Notes under the pieces: generated by a model
Seen by the model: only the letters and a program-made list of their open reading frames with translations
Database searches by the model: none
What the model was told of the DNA's origin: nothing
Shown here: positions 49,956 through 58,878 of the stretch, piece by piece
Position numbering within the stretch: the first letter of the stretch is position 1
How the letters are laid out: each line of letters starts with the position of its first letter
Program-made: the position numbers and the translations under genes
NCBI RefSeq assembly: GCF_025460805.1
Contig: NZ_JAMXFJ010000001.1
Location: 277,859-341,858 of the forward strand
From: Microvirga sesbaniae
GTDB taxonomy: Bacteria > Pseudomonadota > Alphaproteobacteria > Rhizobiales > Beijerinckiaceae
Direction: 5' to 3'
Length of the DNA stretch: 64,000 nucleotides

Positions 49956-50689
49956 GCCTTTCCGTCCTGGCTCCGCCAAGCATCCGAGAAGATCGACTGA
50001 AGGGACGCGAGATACTGGAGCTGCATCTCGCGCCCCTTTTCCATCATGTCGTCGAAGGATGCGGACGAGGGCGGGGCTTCTTCCTTCGGCTCTTCCGGCG
50101 GTGGAGCCCTGAGAATGCTCGCCATCATGTCCTCGAACGGATTGGCATGCTTCTTCTCGGGCGCCGTCGCGGTCATCCACCCGGCCCAGAGATCGGCCCA
50201 GGGATTGGCGGTGCCCGGCTTCTCCCTGGCGGTGTCCTTGGCCGATGCGAAGGATTGAAGAGCCTGGGCGTGCGCGGTCATCCAGTGGGACATGCCGCCG
50301 GCCATGATGCCGGCGAGAATCGGAAGCAATTGCTGCATGGTGTCGGTGCTGATGCCCGCGTAATCGGCGGCCTGATGCGCCACGCGGCGGCTGACGTCGT
50401 CGGAGCCGAAGAGCTGGTCGAGCAGCCGCCGCCCCTCCTGCTGGGCCTGCGGCGTGAAGGGGTTGCCGGCCGCCTGCCAGAAGTTCTGATAGGCGCCGCT
50501 CATCATGGATTGGAACAGGCGGGCCGGATCGCTCGAAGCGGTGGCGTGCTGGAGCCCCATGGCGAAGGCCGGCATGAAGGCCGCCATCGTCTTCTGCGCC
50601 TGATCGCCCGACAGGTTGAACTGCTGCGCGAGGGTGGCCAGGGCTGCGTTGGTCTGAGCCTGGCGCATCAGATCGAACCAATTGAACAT
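49952..50689 (-). CDS. DUF937-domain protein
   Basis: 245 residues, likely cytoplasmic. Gln/Ala-rich N-terminal helix bundle (NWFDLMRQAQTNAALATLAQQFNLSGDQAQKTMAAFMPAF) and the DUF937-type DVSRRVAHQAADYAGISTDTMQQLLPILAGIMAGGM (in short parts). The C-terminus is charged and repetitive (PPPEEPKEEAPPSS, DDMMEKGREMQLQYL). Homologs exist in many Hyphomicrobiales without assigned function; DUF937 is sometimes linked to stress or polyester granules, which I cannot confirm. Alone on the minus strand, 91 bases from the MATE gene stop. Confidence 0.82.
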   Translation of the reverse strand: MFNWFDLMRQAQTNAALATLAQQFNLSGDQAQKTMAAFMPAFAMGLQHATASSDPARLFQSMMSGAYQNFWQAAGNPFTPQAQQEGRRLLDQLFGSDDVSRRVAHQAADYAGISTDTMQQLLPILAGIMAGGMSHWMTAHAQALQSFASAKDTAREKPGTANPWADLWAGWMTATAPEKKHANPFEDMMASILRAPPPEEPKEEAPPSSASFDDMMEKGREMQLQYLASLQSIFSDAWRSQDGKA

Positions 50690-50780
50690 GGCAGTCTCCT
50701 CGCTGACGAAACGCTCGTGCTTGGCCCCAAGCGGGGCGGCGAAAACGAACCGGTGATCCAGGCCGGAGGCGCCCGGACCG

Positions 50781-52163
50781 TCACACCACCCGGACAGCTT
50801 GCCTCTCCAGGCGCCGGATTGTCCAGAACGCAGTGATGACCGCCGCGATCCCGAACGCCACGGATCCCGCGCCGATTCCCAGGAGCGCGCCCTTCGGGCC
50901 GCCGATCTGCGCGCCGAAATACGCGAACGGGATCATGCCCAGCGTCGCCCGCCCCCAGTTGAAGAAGGTGGAGAGAAGCGGATAGCCGAGATTGTTGAAC
51001 GAGGCATTGGCCACGAAGACGAGGCTCACGAAGAACCAGATGAAGCCGCTGAGCTGACAGAAGAACTGCACGATCTCGGCCGTGGCCGGCGGCGCGTTGA
51101 ACGCCTTGGTGATCGGAACCCGCACGAGGAACAGCATCAGCCACATGCTGCAGACATAGACGGTCATGAAGATCAGCGCATCCTTGAGCGTCTGCTTCAT
51201 GCGGTCATAGCGCTGAGCGCCCCAGTTCTGCCCGAGCACGGGCCCGATGGCGCCCGCCAGGGCGAAGACGCCCGCGAAGGAGACGGGCGTGACCCGGTCG
51301 ATGATGGCCGAGGCGGCGATCGCCTGATCGCCGAACTGCGCCATCACGCCCGTGAAGAAGCCGTTCGCCACGGGAGCCGCGATGTTGGTCAGGATGGCCG
51401 GAACCGCGATGGCGAAGAACGACCGCGCGTCGACGGCCATCGCAGACCAGTCGGGCCGGCCCAGAAGACGATGGGCGCGGGTGAGATAGAGGAAGCTCAC
51501 ATAGATATAGGCCACGCGCGCGATGCCGATGGTCAGCGCAGCGCCGTTGGCCTTCAGGCCGAGACCGAAGATGAGGATGGGATCGAGCACCACCGTGACG
51601 GCCGCCACGGACAGGGTGGCGTACATGCTGCGCTTGGCATCGCCGGCTGCGCGCAGCACCGTGGAGAACGCCATGCCGATGGCCATGAGACCGTTTGTCG
51701 GCAAGGTGATCCATAGGAAGTTGCGGGCCACCGCGTAGGTCTGCTCGCTTGCGCCGATCGTGGTCAGGATCAGCGGCAGCAGGGGCAGAATGACGAGGCT
51801 GACGACGGTCGCGACCGCCGTCATGAGAATGCAGCACGAGGTGGCGAGACGGCGCGCGTCGTCCGGCCGGCGGGCGCCGAGGGCGCGCGACACGAGCGCC
51901 CCGATGGGGATCATCAGGCCCACATTGATCGAGATCGTGAAGAACATCACTACGGTGGCGAGACCGACGCCGGCCGTCAGGCTCGGCTCGTTCAGCCACG
52001 AGATGTAGAGCAGGGACACGAGATCGACGATGAAGATCGCGATGAGACCGACGGACGCCGTTCCGGTCATGACGAGAACGTGGCGCATGGTCGATCCGAC
52101 CACGAAGCGCGGCGGGAGCTCGCCCGCCATGCCGGCTTTCTTCACCGAGGGTTCCGCATCCAT
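50781..52163 (-). CDS. MATE-family efflux transporter
   Basis: 460-residue inner-membrane transporter with 12 hydrophobic helices in two halves of six. The MATE marks are NEPSLTAGVGLATVVMFFTISINVGLMIPIGALVSRALGA (first-half pore loop) and AIAASAIIDRVTPVSFAGVFALAGAIGPVLGQNWGA in the second half (short parts). It exports cationic drugs or metabolites against Na+ or H+; substrate unknown. ATG at 52163 overlaps the CPA2 antiporter stop by one base (ATGA), so it is the second gene of a two-gene operon. An upstream GTG one codon earlier is possible. Confidence 0.9.
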   Translation of the reverse strand: MDAEPSVKKAGMAGELPPRFVVGSTMRHVLVMTGTASVGLIAIFIVDLVSLLYISWLNEPSLTAGVGLATVVMFFTISINVGLMIPIGALVSRALGARRPDDARRLATSCCILMTAVATVVSLVILPLLPLILTTIGASEQTYAVARNFLWITLPTNGLMAIGMAFSTVLRAAGDAKRSMYATLSVAAVTVVLDPILIFGLGLKANGAALTIGIARVAYIYVSFLYLTRAHRLLGRPDWSAMAVDARSFFAIAVPAILTNIAAPVANGFFTGVMAQFGDQAIAASAIIDRVTPVSFAGVFALAGAIGPVLGQNWGAQRYDRMKQTLKDALIFMTVYVCSMWLMLFLVRVPITKAFNAPPATAEIVQFFCQLSGFIWFFVSLVFVANASFNNLGYPLLSTFFNWGRATLGMIPFAYFGAQIGGPKGALLGIGAGSVAFGIAAVITAFWTIRRLERQAVRVV

Positions 52164-54010
52164 CACGACACGCCTTCGCCGAGAATGTCCCGCGTCTCCG
52201 GGCTGAGGGCCCGGGCCTTGCTGGTGGGAACAGTGAGGGGCTCCGGCGTGATCCGGGCGCCCACCACCAGCTCAGCTCCTCCCATGCTGCCCACCTCCTT
52301 CTGCAGCACGAGGCGCGCGATGTCGCGCTTGCGCACGTCGTTGGCGGCCGCGGCCGCGGCCTCCGGCGCGGTGCCGAGCTCCTCGAGGGCCGCCCGTCCG
52401 AACACGATGGCGGATTCGAACACCTCGCGGATCTGGTAATCCACATCCCGGTTCATGAGCTCGATCGCATGGATCCGGTCGAAGGCGCGCACGAAGCTGC
52501 GGGCATTCTGGAAGTTCTCATGAATGATCTCGATGATCTTCAGGAGCGCCTCCCGGTCGTCGATGCAGATGCAGATCATCTCGGCCTTCTCGGCGCCGGC
52601 CGCGCGCAGAACGTCGAGGCGTGTGCCGTCGCCGTAATAGACCTGAAGCCCGAACCGGCCCGCGTCGCGGATGCGCTCGACATCCTTGTCGATCACCGTC
52701 GCCTCGATCCCCTGGGCGAGCAGAACCTGGTTCACGATCTGGCCGAACCGGCCGAAGCCGATCACGAGAACGCGGCTTTCGAGCTCGCCTTCCTGGCCGG
52801 CGAGCCCGGGCAGATCCGGCTGCTCGTCGGCCTCGGCGCGGCCGGCCACCATTCTCTCGACGAAGGTCGACAGAAGCGGGCCCAGCAGCATGGTGATGGC
52901 GGCGAGCGCCGTGACCGGCTGCGCCTCCGCGGGAGACATGAGCCCCAGTCCCGTGGCGACGGGAATCAGCACGAAGGCGAACTCTCCGGCGGTGCACAGC
53001 AGGGTGCCCGAACGAAGCCCGTCGCGCCAGCTCGCGCCGAAGAGCCGCGACAGAACCGCGATGAGGAGGCTCTTGCCGACGATCACCGCAGGCGCCGCGA
53101 TGACGAGGAGCAGCCATTGCTCGCGCACCAGGGCAAGGTCGATGGACATGCCCACGCTCATGAAGAACAGGCCGAGCAGCATGCCGCGGAAGGGCTCGAT
53201 ATCGGCTTCGAGCTGGTGGCGGAAATTCGATTCCGCGAGCAGCAATCCGGCCAGGAAGGCGCCCATCGCCATGGACAGACCGACCTCCTGCATGAGCAGG
53301 GCGGCACCGAGGACGACGAGAAGCGCGGAGGCGGTCATGACCTCGCGGGCGCCGCTGCGGGCGAGGATGCGGAAGAAGGGATTGAGGCCGTAGCGGCCGA
53401 CCAGCACGACGGCGGTGATCCCGAGCAGGGCCTCGCCCATCGCCAGGAGGCGATCCACCAGGGAGTCCTGCTCCGCCGCCCCGGAGGCGAGGAGCGGCAG
53501 CACGGCCAGCAGCGGGACGACGGAGAGGTCCTGGAACAGCAGGATCGCGAAGGAGCGCTGGCCGTACGGCGTCTGCAGGTCGTTCCGCTCGCCCAGCATC
53601 TGGAGCGCGATGGCCGTGGCCGAGAGCGCGACCGCCACCCCTGTCACGAAGGAAGCCTCGGCCGAGAACCCGATGGCATAGGCGGCTCCGCCGAGAGCGA
53701 GGGCCGTCACGGCCAGCTGGGCCGAGCCGAGGCCGAAGATGTCCCGCTTCATCTCCCAGAGATGGGACAGCTTCAGCTCGAGCCCGATGATGAACAGGAG
53801 CAGCACCACGCCCAGTTCAGCGACGGTCGCGATGGTCTGGGGATCCTCGACCAGGCTCAGGCCCGACGGCCCGATCGCGACCCCGGCCGCGAGATAGCCC
53901 AGGACGGCGCTCAGTCCGAGGAGCCGGAACACGGGCACGGCCACGACCGCCGCCCCGCAGAAGGTCAGGATGGGTGGAAGGAAGCTGACGTGGGAAGCGG
54001 TGGAGGCCAT
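52163..54010 (-). CDS. CPA2-family cation:proton antiporter with RCK domain (KefB/KefC type)
   Basis: 615 residues. Twelve or so membrane helices (about 1-385) with GYLAAGVAIGPSGLSLVED, LFIIGLELKLSHLW and QDLSVVPLLAVLPLL, the KefB/C pattern including the two conserved Asp-like positions. A TrkA-N/RCK nucleotide-binding domain follows (about 405-520): LVIGFGRFGQIVNQVLLAQGIEATVIDKDVERI and YYGDGTRLDVLRAAGAE (short parts). A C-terminal tail ends in GARITPEPL-type sequence and may gate the pore. Potassium efflux or stress adaptation by family. First gene of an operon with the MATE transporter. Confidence 0.9.
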   Translation of the reverse strand: MASTASHVSFLPPILTFCGAAVVAVPVFRLLGLSAVLGYLAAGVAIGPSGLSLVEDPQTIATVAELGVVLLLFIIGLELKLSHLWEMKRDIFGLGSAQLAVTALALGGAAYAIGFSAEASFVTGVAVALSATAIALQMLGERNDLQTPYGQRSFAILLFQDLSVVPLLAVLPLLASGAAEQDSLVDRLLAMGEALLGITAVVLVGRYGLNPFFRILARSGAREVMTASALLVVLGAALLMQEVGLSMAMGAFLAGLLLAESNFRHQLEADIEPFRGMLLGLFFMSVGMSIDLALVREQWLLLVIAAPAVIVGKSLLIAVLSRLFGASWRDGLRSGTLLCTAGEFAFVLIPVATGLGLMSPAEAQPVTALAAITMLLGPLLSTFVERMVAGRAEADEQPDLPGLAGQEGELESRVLVIGFGRFGQIVNQVLLAQGIEATVIDKDVERIRDAGRFGLQVYYGDGTRLDVLRAAGAEKAEMICICIDDREALLKIIEIIHENFQNARSFVRAFDRIHAIELMNRDVDYQIREVFESAIVFGRAALEELGTAPEAAAAAANDVRKRDIARLVLQKEVGSMGGAELVVGARITPEPLTVPTSKARALSPETRDILGEGVS

Positions 54011-54144
54011 GAGCGATCAGGGAAGGTGACGGGGCGTGCCACCTTTCTAGGGATTCCGGCGGGCAAGTGCGAGCGTTTCTTGACGGGAACGGCCCCGCTT
54101 CGTGCCCCATCGCACAGGTTCGGTTTCCCGCCCTCCAGGTCGTC

Positions 54145-54250
54145 ACCGTCCTCGGGCCGGGGATCCCGGCGTGAGAAGCGCAGGTGCCCTTCGAAGCGGG
54201 ATGGCCGGCGAGAGGCGGGTGAAGACTGGCCGGCCATGACCGGGCAGGGG
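54145..54250. repeat. degenerate family A repeat
   Basis: CCGTCCTCGGGCCGGGGATCCCGGC and GATGGCCGGCGAGAGGCGGG...CCGGCCATGACCGG (about 54200-54243, in part) are worn family A arms in gap 54011-54321. The rest of the gap holds no gene. Confidence 0.6.
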
Positions 54251-54321
54251 ATCACACTCGCGGCGAAACTGCGTCGCTCCCGCTTGACAGGAGGGGTCTC
54301 GTCTCGCCACATCGCCAGATC

Positions 54322-55281
54322 ATGACCCAGCCTCCTCTCGACATCCTGCTCTGCGCCCCGCGCGGCTTCTGCGCCGGGGTCGTCCGTGCCATCGACGCGG
54401 TCGAGAAGGCGCTCGCGATCCATGGGGCGCCGGTCTACGTGCGCCATGAGATCGTGCACAACAAATACGTCGTGGAGAACCTGAAGCGGAAGGGCGCGGT
54501 CTTCGTCCGGGAGCTCGACGAGGTGCCCGACACGAAGGCCCCGGTGATCTTCTCGGCCCACGGGGTGCCCAAATCGGTCCCGGAAGCGGCCGAGGCCCGC
54601 AACCTCTTCGGGATCGACGCCACCTGTCCCCTGGTCACCAAGGTGCACCGGGAGGCGCAGGTCCACCACAAGCGGGGCCGCCATATCATCCTGATCGGCC
54701 ATGCGGGCCACCCGGAGGTGATCGGCACCATGGGCCAGCTGCCCGAAGGGGCCGCCACCTTGGTCGAGACCGTGGACGACATCGCCCGGCTGCAGCCGGC
54801 GGACCCGGACAATCTGGCCTTCGTCACCCAGACGACCCTCTCGGTCGACGACACCCAGGACATGGTGGAGGCCCTGAAGGCGCGGTTCCCGTCGATCGTC
54901 GGCCCGCACAAGGAAGACATCTGCTACGCCACCACCAACCGTCAGGGCGCGGTCAAGCGCGTGGCGCCCCTGGTCGATGCCATGATCGTGGTGGGCTCGC
55001 CCAACTCCTCCAATTCCCAGCGCCTGCGGGAGGTGGCCGAGCGGGAAGGCTGCCCCCTGGTCCGGCTGATCCTGCGAGCCGACGACATCGACTGGAGCCT
55101 GTTCGGCGCGATCCGCAGCCTCGGCATCACGGCCGGCGCATCGGCGCCCGAGATCCTGGTCGAGGAGATCATCGACGCCTTCGCGGAACGCTACGCGGTG
55201 TCGGTCGAGAGCGTGTCGACGGCGGACGAGAGCGTGTTCTTTCCTTTGCCTCGCGAGCTTCGTGAGCAGGCGGCGGAGTAA
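54322..55281 (+). CDS. ispH: 4-hydroxy-3-methylbut-2-enyl diphosphate reductase
   Basis: Last enzyme of the MEP pathway; makes IPP and DMAPP from HMBPP with a 4Fe-4S cluster. 319 residues, the normal size. The three cluster cysteines are C17 ([10 protein letters not shown]), C102 ([11 protein letters not shown]) and C201 ([10 protein letters not shown]). [16 protein letters not shown] motif ([14 protein letters not shown]), [26 protein letters not shown] and [12 protein letters not shown] are all present. Followed three bases later by thrB and then rnhA, an arrangement conserved in Hyphomicrobiales. The ATG follows a TATA-poor, repeat-bearing gap. Confidence 0.97.
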   Translation: MTQPPLDILLCAPRGFCAGVVRAIDAVEKALAIHGAPVYVRHEIVHNKYVVENLKRKGAVFVRELDEVPDTKAPVIFSAHGVPKSVPEAAEARNLFGIDATCPLVTKVHREAQVHHKRGRHIILIGHAGHPEVIGTMGQLPEGAATLVETVDDIARLQPADPDNLAFVTQTTLSVDDTQDMVEALKARFPSIVGPHKEDICYATTNRQGAVKRVAPLVDAMIVVGSPNSSNSQRLREVAEREGCPLVRLILRADDIDWSLFGAIRSLGITAGASAPEILVEEIIDAFAERYAVSVESVSTADESVFFPLPRELREQAAE

Positions 55282-55284
55282 GCG

Positions 55285-56250
55285 GTGGCGGTCTATACGG
55301 AAGTCAGCGACGAGGAGCTGTCGGCATTCCTCGATACCTACGACATCGGCACGGTGCTCTCCTACAAGGGCATCGCCGAGGGCGTGGAGAACACCAACTA
55401 TTTCCTCCACACCACGAAGGGCTCCTACATCCTGACCCTCTACGAGAAACGGGTGCGGGAGGACGATCTGCCCTTCTTCCTCGGCCTCATGCAGCATCTG
55501 GCCCTGAGGGGGCTGAACTGCCCGCTGCCGGTCAACAACCGCCGGGGCGAGCCCCTCGGGCGCGTGGCCGGGCGGCCGGCCGTGATCATCACCTTCCTCG
55601 AAGGCATCGCGATCCGCCGTCCCACGGCGCAGCATTGCGGGGCCCTCGGCGCCGCCCTGGCGAAGCTGCATCTGGCCGGGCAGGATTTCACGATGCAGCG
55701 GCCCAACGCCCTCTCGCTCGAGGCCTGGGCGCCGCTCTTCGCCCAGGCCGAGGCGCAGGCCGACACGGTCTCGACCGGACTCGCCGAGCGCACGCGGCGC
55801 GAGCTCGCGAGCCTCGCGGATTCCTGGCCTCGGGGCCTGCCGTCCGGGATCATCCATGCGGACCTGTTCACCGACAACGTGTTCTTCATCGGGTCCGAGG
55901 TGTCGGGGCTGATCGACTTCTACTTCGCCTGCACGGACGCCTTCGCGTACGACGTCGCGATCTGCCTCAACGCCTGGTGCTTCGAGAGCGACGCCTCGTT
56001 CAACCTGACCAAGGGACGGGCCATGCTGGCGGGCTACCAGTCGGTGCGGCGCCTGGAGCCGGACGAGGTCGAGGCCCTGCCGATCCTCTGCCGGGGCTCC
56101 GCCATGCGCTTCATGCTGACCCGCCTGGTCGACTGGCTCAACGTGCCGCCGGGCGCGCTCGTCAAGCCGAAGGACCCGCTGGAATACGACCGCAAGCTCA
56201 ACTTCCACCGCCATGTGAAGCATGCCCGCGAACTCGGGCTCGCCGCATGA
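55285..56250 (+). CDS. thrB: homoserine kinase ThrB (APH-fold type)
   Basis: Phosphorylates homoserine in threonine synthesis. 321 residues of the alphaproteobacterial ThrB2 (choline-kinase-like) class rather than the GHMP class. It starts [46 protein letters not shown] (short parts), catalytic loop [11 protein letters not shown] and metal Asp in [30 protein letters not shown] start at 55285, three bases after ispH. Its stop overlaps rnhA by four bases. ThrC lies 8 kb away at 63240. Confidence 0.95.
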   Translation: MAVYTEVSDEELSAFLDTYDIGTVLSYKGIAEGVENTNYFLHTTKGSYILTLYEKRVREDDLPFFLGLMQHLALRGLNCPLPVNNRRGEPLGRVAGRPAVIITFLEGIAIRRPTAQHCGALGAALAKLHLAGQDFTMQRPNALSLEAWAPLFAQAEAQADTVSTGLAERTRRELASLADSWPRGLPSGIIHADLFTDNVFFIGSEVSGLIDFYFACTDAFAYDVAICLNAWCFESDASFNLTKGRAMLAGYQSVRRLEPDEVEALPILCRGSAMRFMLTRLVDWLNVPPGALVKPKDPLEYDRKLNFHRHVKHARELGLAA

Positions 56251-56714
56251 GCGGGGCGGAGCGCGTGATGATCTACACGGACGGCGCCTGCTCGGGCAAT
56301 CCCGGGCCGGGCGGCTGGGCGGCGATCCTGTTCTTCAAGGGCAGCGAGAAGGAGATCTCCGGCGGGGAGGCTCACACCACCAACAACCGCATGGAGATCC
56401 GCGCGGCCATCGAGGGCCTGAACGCCCTCAAGCGGTCCTGCGCGGTCGATCTGTTCACGGATTCGCAGTATGTGCGCCAGGGCATCACCCAGTGGATGCA
56501 CAACTGGAAGCGGCGCGGCTGGCGCACCGCGGACAACAAGCCGGTGAAGAACGAGGACCTCTGGCGCGAGCTCGACGAGGCCGCGTCCCGGCACGACGTG
56601 GCCTGGCACTGGGTCAAGGGCCACGCGGACGATCCGACCAACATCCGGGTCGACGAACTCGCCGTGGCGGCGATGAAGCCGTTCAAGAGCCAGGGCCGCG
56701 GGGCGCGCGTCTGA
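56247..56714 (+). CDS. rnhA: ribonuclease HI
   Basis: Degrades RNA in RNA-DNA hybrids. 155 residues, the usual length. Catalytic residues are D12 ([16 protein letters not shown]), E50 ([13 protein letters not shown]), D72 ([10 protein letters not shown]), and H126/D136 ([18 protein letters not shown]). The handle region [21 protein letters not shown] is present. Overlaps thrB by four bases (ATGA), so it is the third gene of ispH-thrB-rnhA. Confidence 0.97.
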   Translation: MSGAERVMIYTDGACSGNPGPGGWAAILFFKGSEKEISGGEAHTTNNRMEIRAAIEGLNALKRSCAVDLFTDSQYVRQGITQWMHNWKRRGWRTADNKPVKNEDLWRELDEAASRHDVAWHWVKGHADDPTNIRVDELAVAAMKPFKSQGRGARV

Positions 56715-56734
56715 CCTTTTGCTTCGGGCGCCGC

Positions 56735-56785
56735 GCTTCACCGTATCGGGATCACCGGGACGAGCCCGGTGATGACGTGGAGGGT
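56735..56785. repeat. family A repeat between converging genes
   Basis: GCGCCGCGCTTCACCG, then GGGATCACCGGGACGAGCCCGGTGATGACGTGG (shown in part): a single arm pair, likely also a bidirectional terminator between rnhA and the peroxiredoxin gene. Confidence 0.75.
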
Positions 56786-56808
56786 GAAGGTCCATTCCTG
56801 GAGAAGGA

Positions 56809-57297
56809 TCAGAGATCCTTCAGGATGTTCTCGGCGCCGGAATGCTGCGCCTTGGAGGGGGCGTCCTCCACGTTGATCGCCCGGACCACGCCGTCGTCGA
56901 CCACCATGGAGTAGCGCTGCGAGCGCGTGCCGAGGCCGAAGCCCGAGCCGTCCATGGACAGGCCGATGGCCTTGGCGAAATCGGCGTTGCCGTCGGACAG
57001 GAACTCGATGCCCTCGGCTCCGGAAGCCTTGCTCCAGGCATCGAGCACGAAGACGTCGTTGACCGAGGTGACGAGGATCGAATCCACGCCCTTGGCCCGG
57101 ATCTCGTCCTTCTTCTGCACGTAGCCCGGCAGGTGGTTGCGATGGCAGGTCGGCGTGAAGGCGCCGGGCACGGCGACGAGAACCACCTTGCGGCCCTTGA
57201 ACAGGTCGTCGGTGGTCTTGGCGACCGGCCCGTCGGGCGTCATGATGCGGAAGGTGACCTGGGGAAGGCGTTCTCCAACCTGGATGGTCATGGGCAT
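56809..57297 (-). CDS. Prx5-type peroxiredoxin
   Basis: 162 residues. Atypical one/two-Cys Prx5 family: ERLPQVTFRIMTPDGPV start, peroxidatic Cys in PGAFTPTCHRNHLPGYV (P-G-x-F-T-P-T-C), VTSVNDVFVLDAWS and the terminal half DGSGFGLGTRSQRYSMVVDDGVVRAINVE (short parts). Only one Cys is present, so reduction depends on an external thiol such as glutathione or a glutaredoxin. Cytoplasmic. Either ATG at 57297 (MPMTI) or at 57291 (MTI) is possible; the ribosome-binding GGAG favours neither clearly. Confidence 0.92.
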   Translation of the reverse strand: MPMTIQVGERLPQVTFRIMTPDGPVAKTTDDLFKGRKVVLVAVPGAFTPTCHRNHLPGYVQKKDEIRAKGVDSILVTSVNDVFVLDAWSKASGAEGIEFLSDGNADFAKAIGLSMDGSGFGLGTRSQRYSMVVDDGVVRAINVEDAPSKAQHSGAENILKDL

Positions 57298-57332
57298 GTG
57301 TCTCCGAAGGAATGCCGTTGAATGCTCCATCC

Positions 57333-58148
57333 CTAGCGCGGCAATCCATTCGCGTCGAGGCTGACCTCCGTCTCGACGGATTGTCCCCCGGCCACCAGGG
57401 TCAGGCGCAGGGGAACGGCCGCCGCGGCCTCCTTGGGCCTGTCCTCGACGGTGACCGTGAAGCGGTTCGCGTCATCGGGCACGGAGGTCGAGACGATCCA
57501 GTTCTCCGGCCCCTCGGCGAACAGGGAGGGCTTGGTGCCCTCCGGGGCGCGGACGGTCACGGAGAAGGCGGGCTTGCTCTGCGTCATGGGCTCGACGGAG
57601 AGCACCGCCAGATCCGACGGGGCTCCCAGGGCCTGCGGACGGGGCACCTTCGCGAGCGCCGCCGCGATGGTGGCCCGGTCCTGGCCGCCGGCGGTCAGGT
57701 CGAGGCTCAGGTCGGCGCGGGCCGGGATGCAGATGTCCTTGCACACCCCGTATTCGGCCGCCAGGGCGAGTCTGACCGGCTTGGTCCCGTCCTTCGCCCG
57801 GACCAGGACGGGCAGCACGACCTTCTTGCCGTAGACATAGGCCACGCCCGCGGCGTCCTCGTGCCGGTCGGGGGCGGGATAGCGGATCTCGGCGCCGGCC
57901 ACGTTCTCGGAACCGGCCCAGTCGAAACGGGGCGGCAGGCCGGAATCGCCCGGGTTGCGCCAGTAGGTCTTGAAGCCCTGGTCGAGGGTGATCTCGATCC
58001 CGGCAAGCCAGACGTCGCCCTGCTGGCCTCCGGAGATCAGGCGGGCGCGGGAGTGGAAACCCTGGGAGGAGGCGGGCTGTGCGACGATGGCATGAACGGG
58101 CAATAACAAAAAAATAGCCACTGACGCGGCGCGGAACATGAATGCCAT
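57333..58148 (-). CDS. DsbD N-terminal-domain-like periplasmic protein
   Basis: 271 residues with a signal peptide (FRAASVAIFLLLPVHAIVA, cleavage near QPASS). The body resembles the DsbD alpha domain: WLAGIEITLDQGFKTYWRNPGDSGLPPRF and AAEYGVCKDICIPARADLSL, where C-x-x-x-C-type cysteines (V-C-K-D-I-C) are the disulfide-relay pair (short parts). Unlike DsbD there is no membrane domain or C-terminal thioredoxin domain, as in the ScsB-like and stand-alone forms in Hyphomicrobiales. It may pass electrons to periplasmic copper- or stress-response partners. ATG at 58148; an inner ATG at 58139 is close. Confidence 0.82.
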   Translation of the reverse strand: MAFMFRAASVAIFLLLPVHAIVAQPASSQGFHSRARLISGGQQGDVWLAGIEITLDQGFKTYWRNPGDSGLPPRFDWAGSENVAGAEIRYPAPDRHEDAAGVAYVYGKKVVLPVLVRAKDGTKPVRLALAAEYGVCKDICIPARADLSLDLTAGGQDRATIAAALAKVPRPQALGAPSDLAVLSVEPMTQSKPAFSVTVRAPEGTKPSLFAEGPENWIVSTSVPDDANRFTVTVEDRPKEAAAAVPLRLTLVAGGQSVETEVSLDANGLPR

Positions 58149-58254
58149 GGAACTGACACCTCCCTGACGCGCTTCCTTTATGCATTTATCTTCGGGCCCG
58201 CCATCCACGATCCTGTGATCGGGGGCTTGGGTCCGGCAAGGCAGAATTTAGCAT

Positions 58255-58866
58255 ATGGGCTCTTACCTTCCTCCCTACGACGCCGGATCCCCTTACCTGG
58301 ACGGGCAGGTCCTCGTGGCCATGCCGGGCATGATGGACGAGCGCTTCGCGCGGTCCGTCATCTATATCTGCGCCCATTCGGCCGAGGGAGCCATGGGGAT
58401 CGTCCTCAACCGGCCGGCCGCCAACCTGAACATGCCGGACCTGCTGGTGCAGCTCGAGATCCTGCCCGAGGCGGAACGCATCCGGCTGCCGCGGAAGGTG
58501 GGCGCCATGCAGGTGCTCATGGGCGGGCCCGTGGAGACCAGCCGGGGCTTCGTCCTCCATTCCCCGGACTTCCACCTGGCCCAGTCGACCCTTCCCATCG
58601 ACGACAGCATCTGCCTGACCGCGACCATCGACATCCTGCGCGCCATCGCGCGGGGCGACGGGCCGGAGAACGCGGTGCTGGCGCTGGGTTATGCAGGCTG
58701 GGGCGCCGGGCAGCTCGAGATGGAGCTGCAGGCCAACGGCTGGCTCAACTGCCCGGCCGACGCGGAGCTGATCTTCAACACCGCGGCCGACCTGCGCTAC
58801 GAGATGGCCCTGCGCCGGATCGGGATCGAGCCGGCCATGCTGTCGATGGAAACCGGCCACGCCTGA
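58255..58866 (+). CDS. YqgE/AlgH family protein
   Basis: 203-residue UPF0301 protein. [43 protein letters not shown] is the family signature (short form), followed by [38 protein letters not shown] and [11 protein letters not shown]. The general function is unknown; in Pseudomonas AlgH affects alginate and iron control. ATG at 58255 has a weak ribosome-binding site. Between it and the converging GGDEF/EAL gene only 12 bases separate the two stops. Confidence 0.93.
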   Translation: MGSYLPPYDAGSPYLDGQVLVAMPGMMDERFARSVIYICAHSAEGAMGIVLNRPAANLNMPDLLVQLEILPEAERIRLPRKVGAMQVLMGGPVETSRGFVLHSPDFHLAQSTLPIDDSICLTATIDILRAIARGDGPENAVLALGYAGWGAGQLEMELQANGWLNCPADAELIFNTAADLRYEMALRRIGIEPAMLSMETGHA

Positions 58867-58878
58867 GGCAAGACCCTC

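Noticed and set aside
53965..56223. 752-codon minus-strand frame across ispH and thrB
   Set aside because: ispH and thrB on the plus strand have full catalytic motifs; the antisense frame has none.
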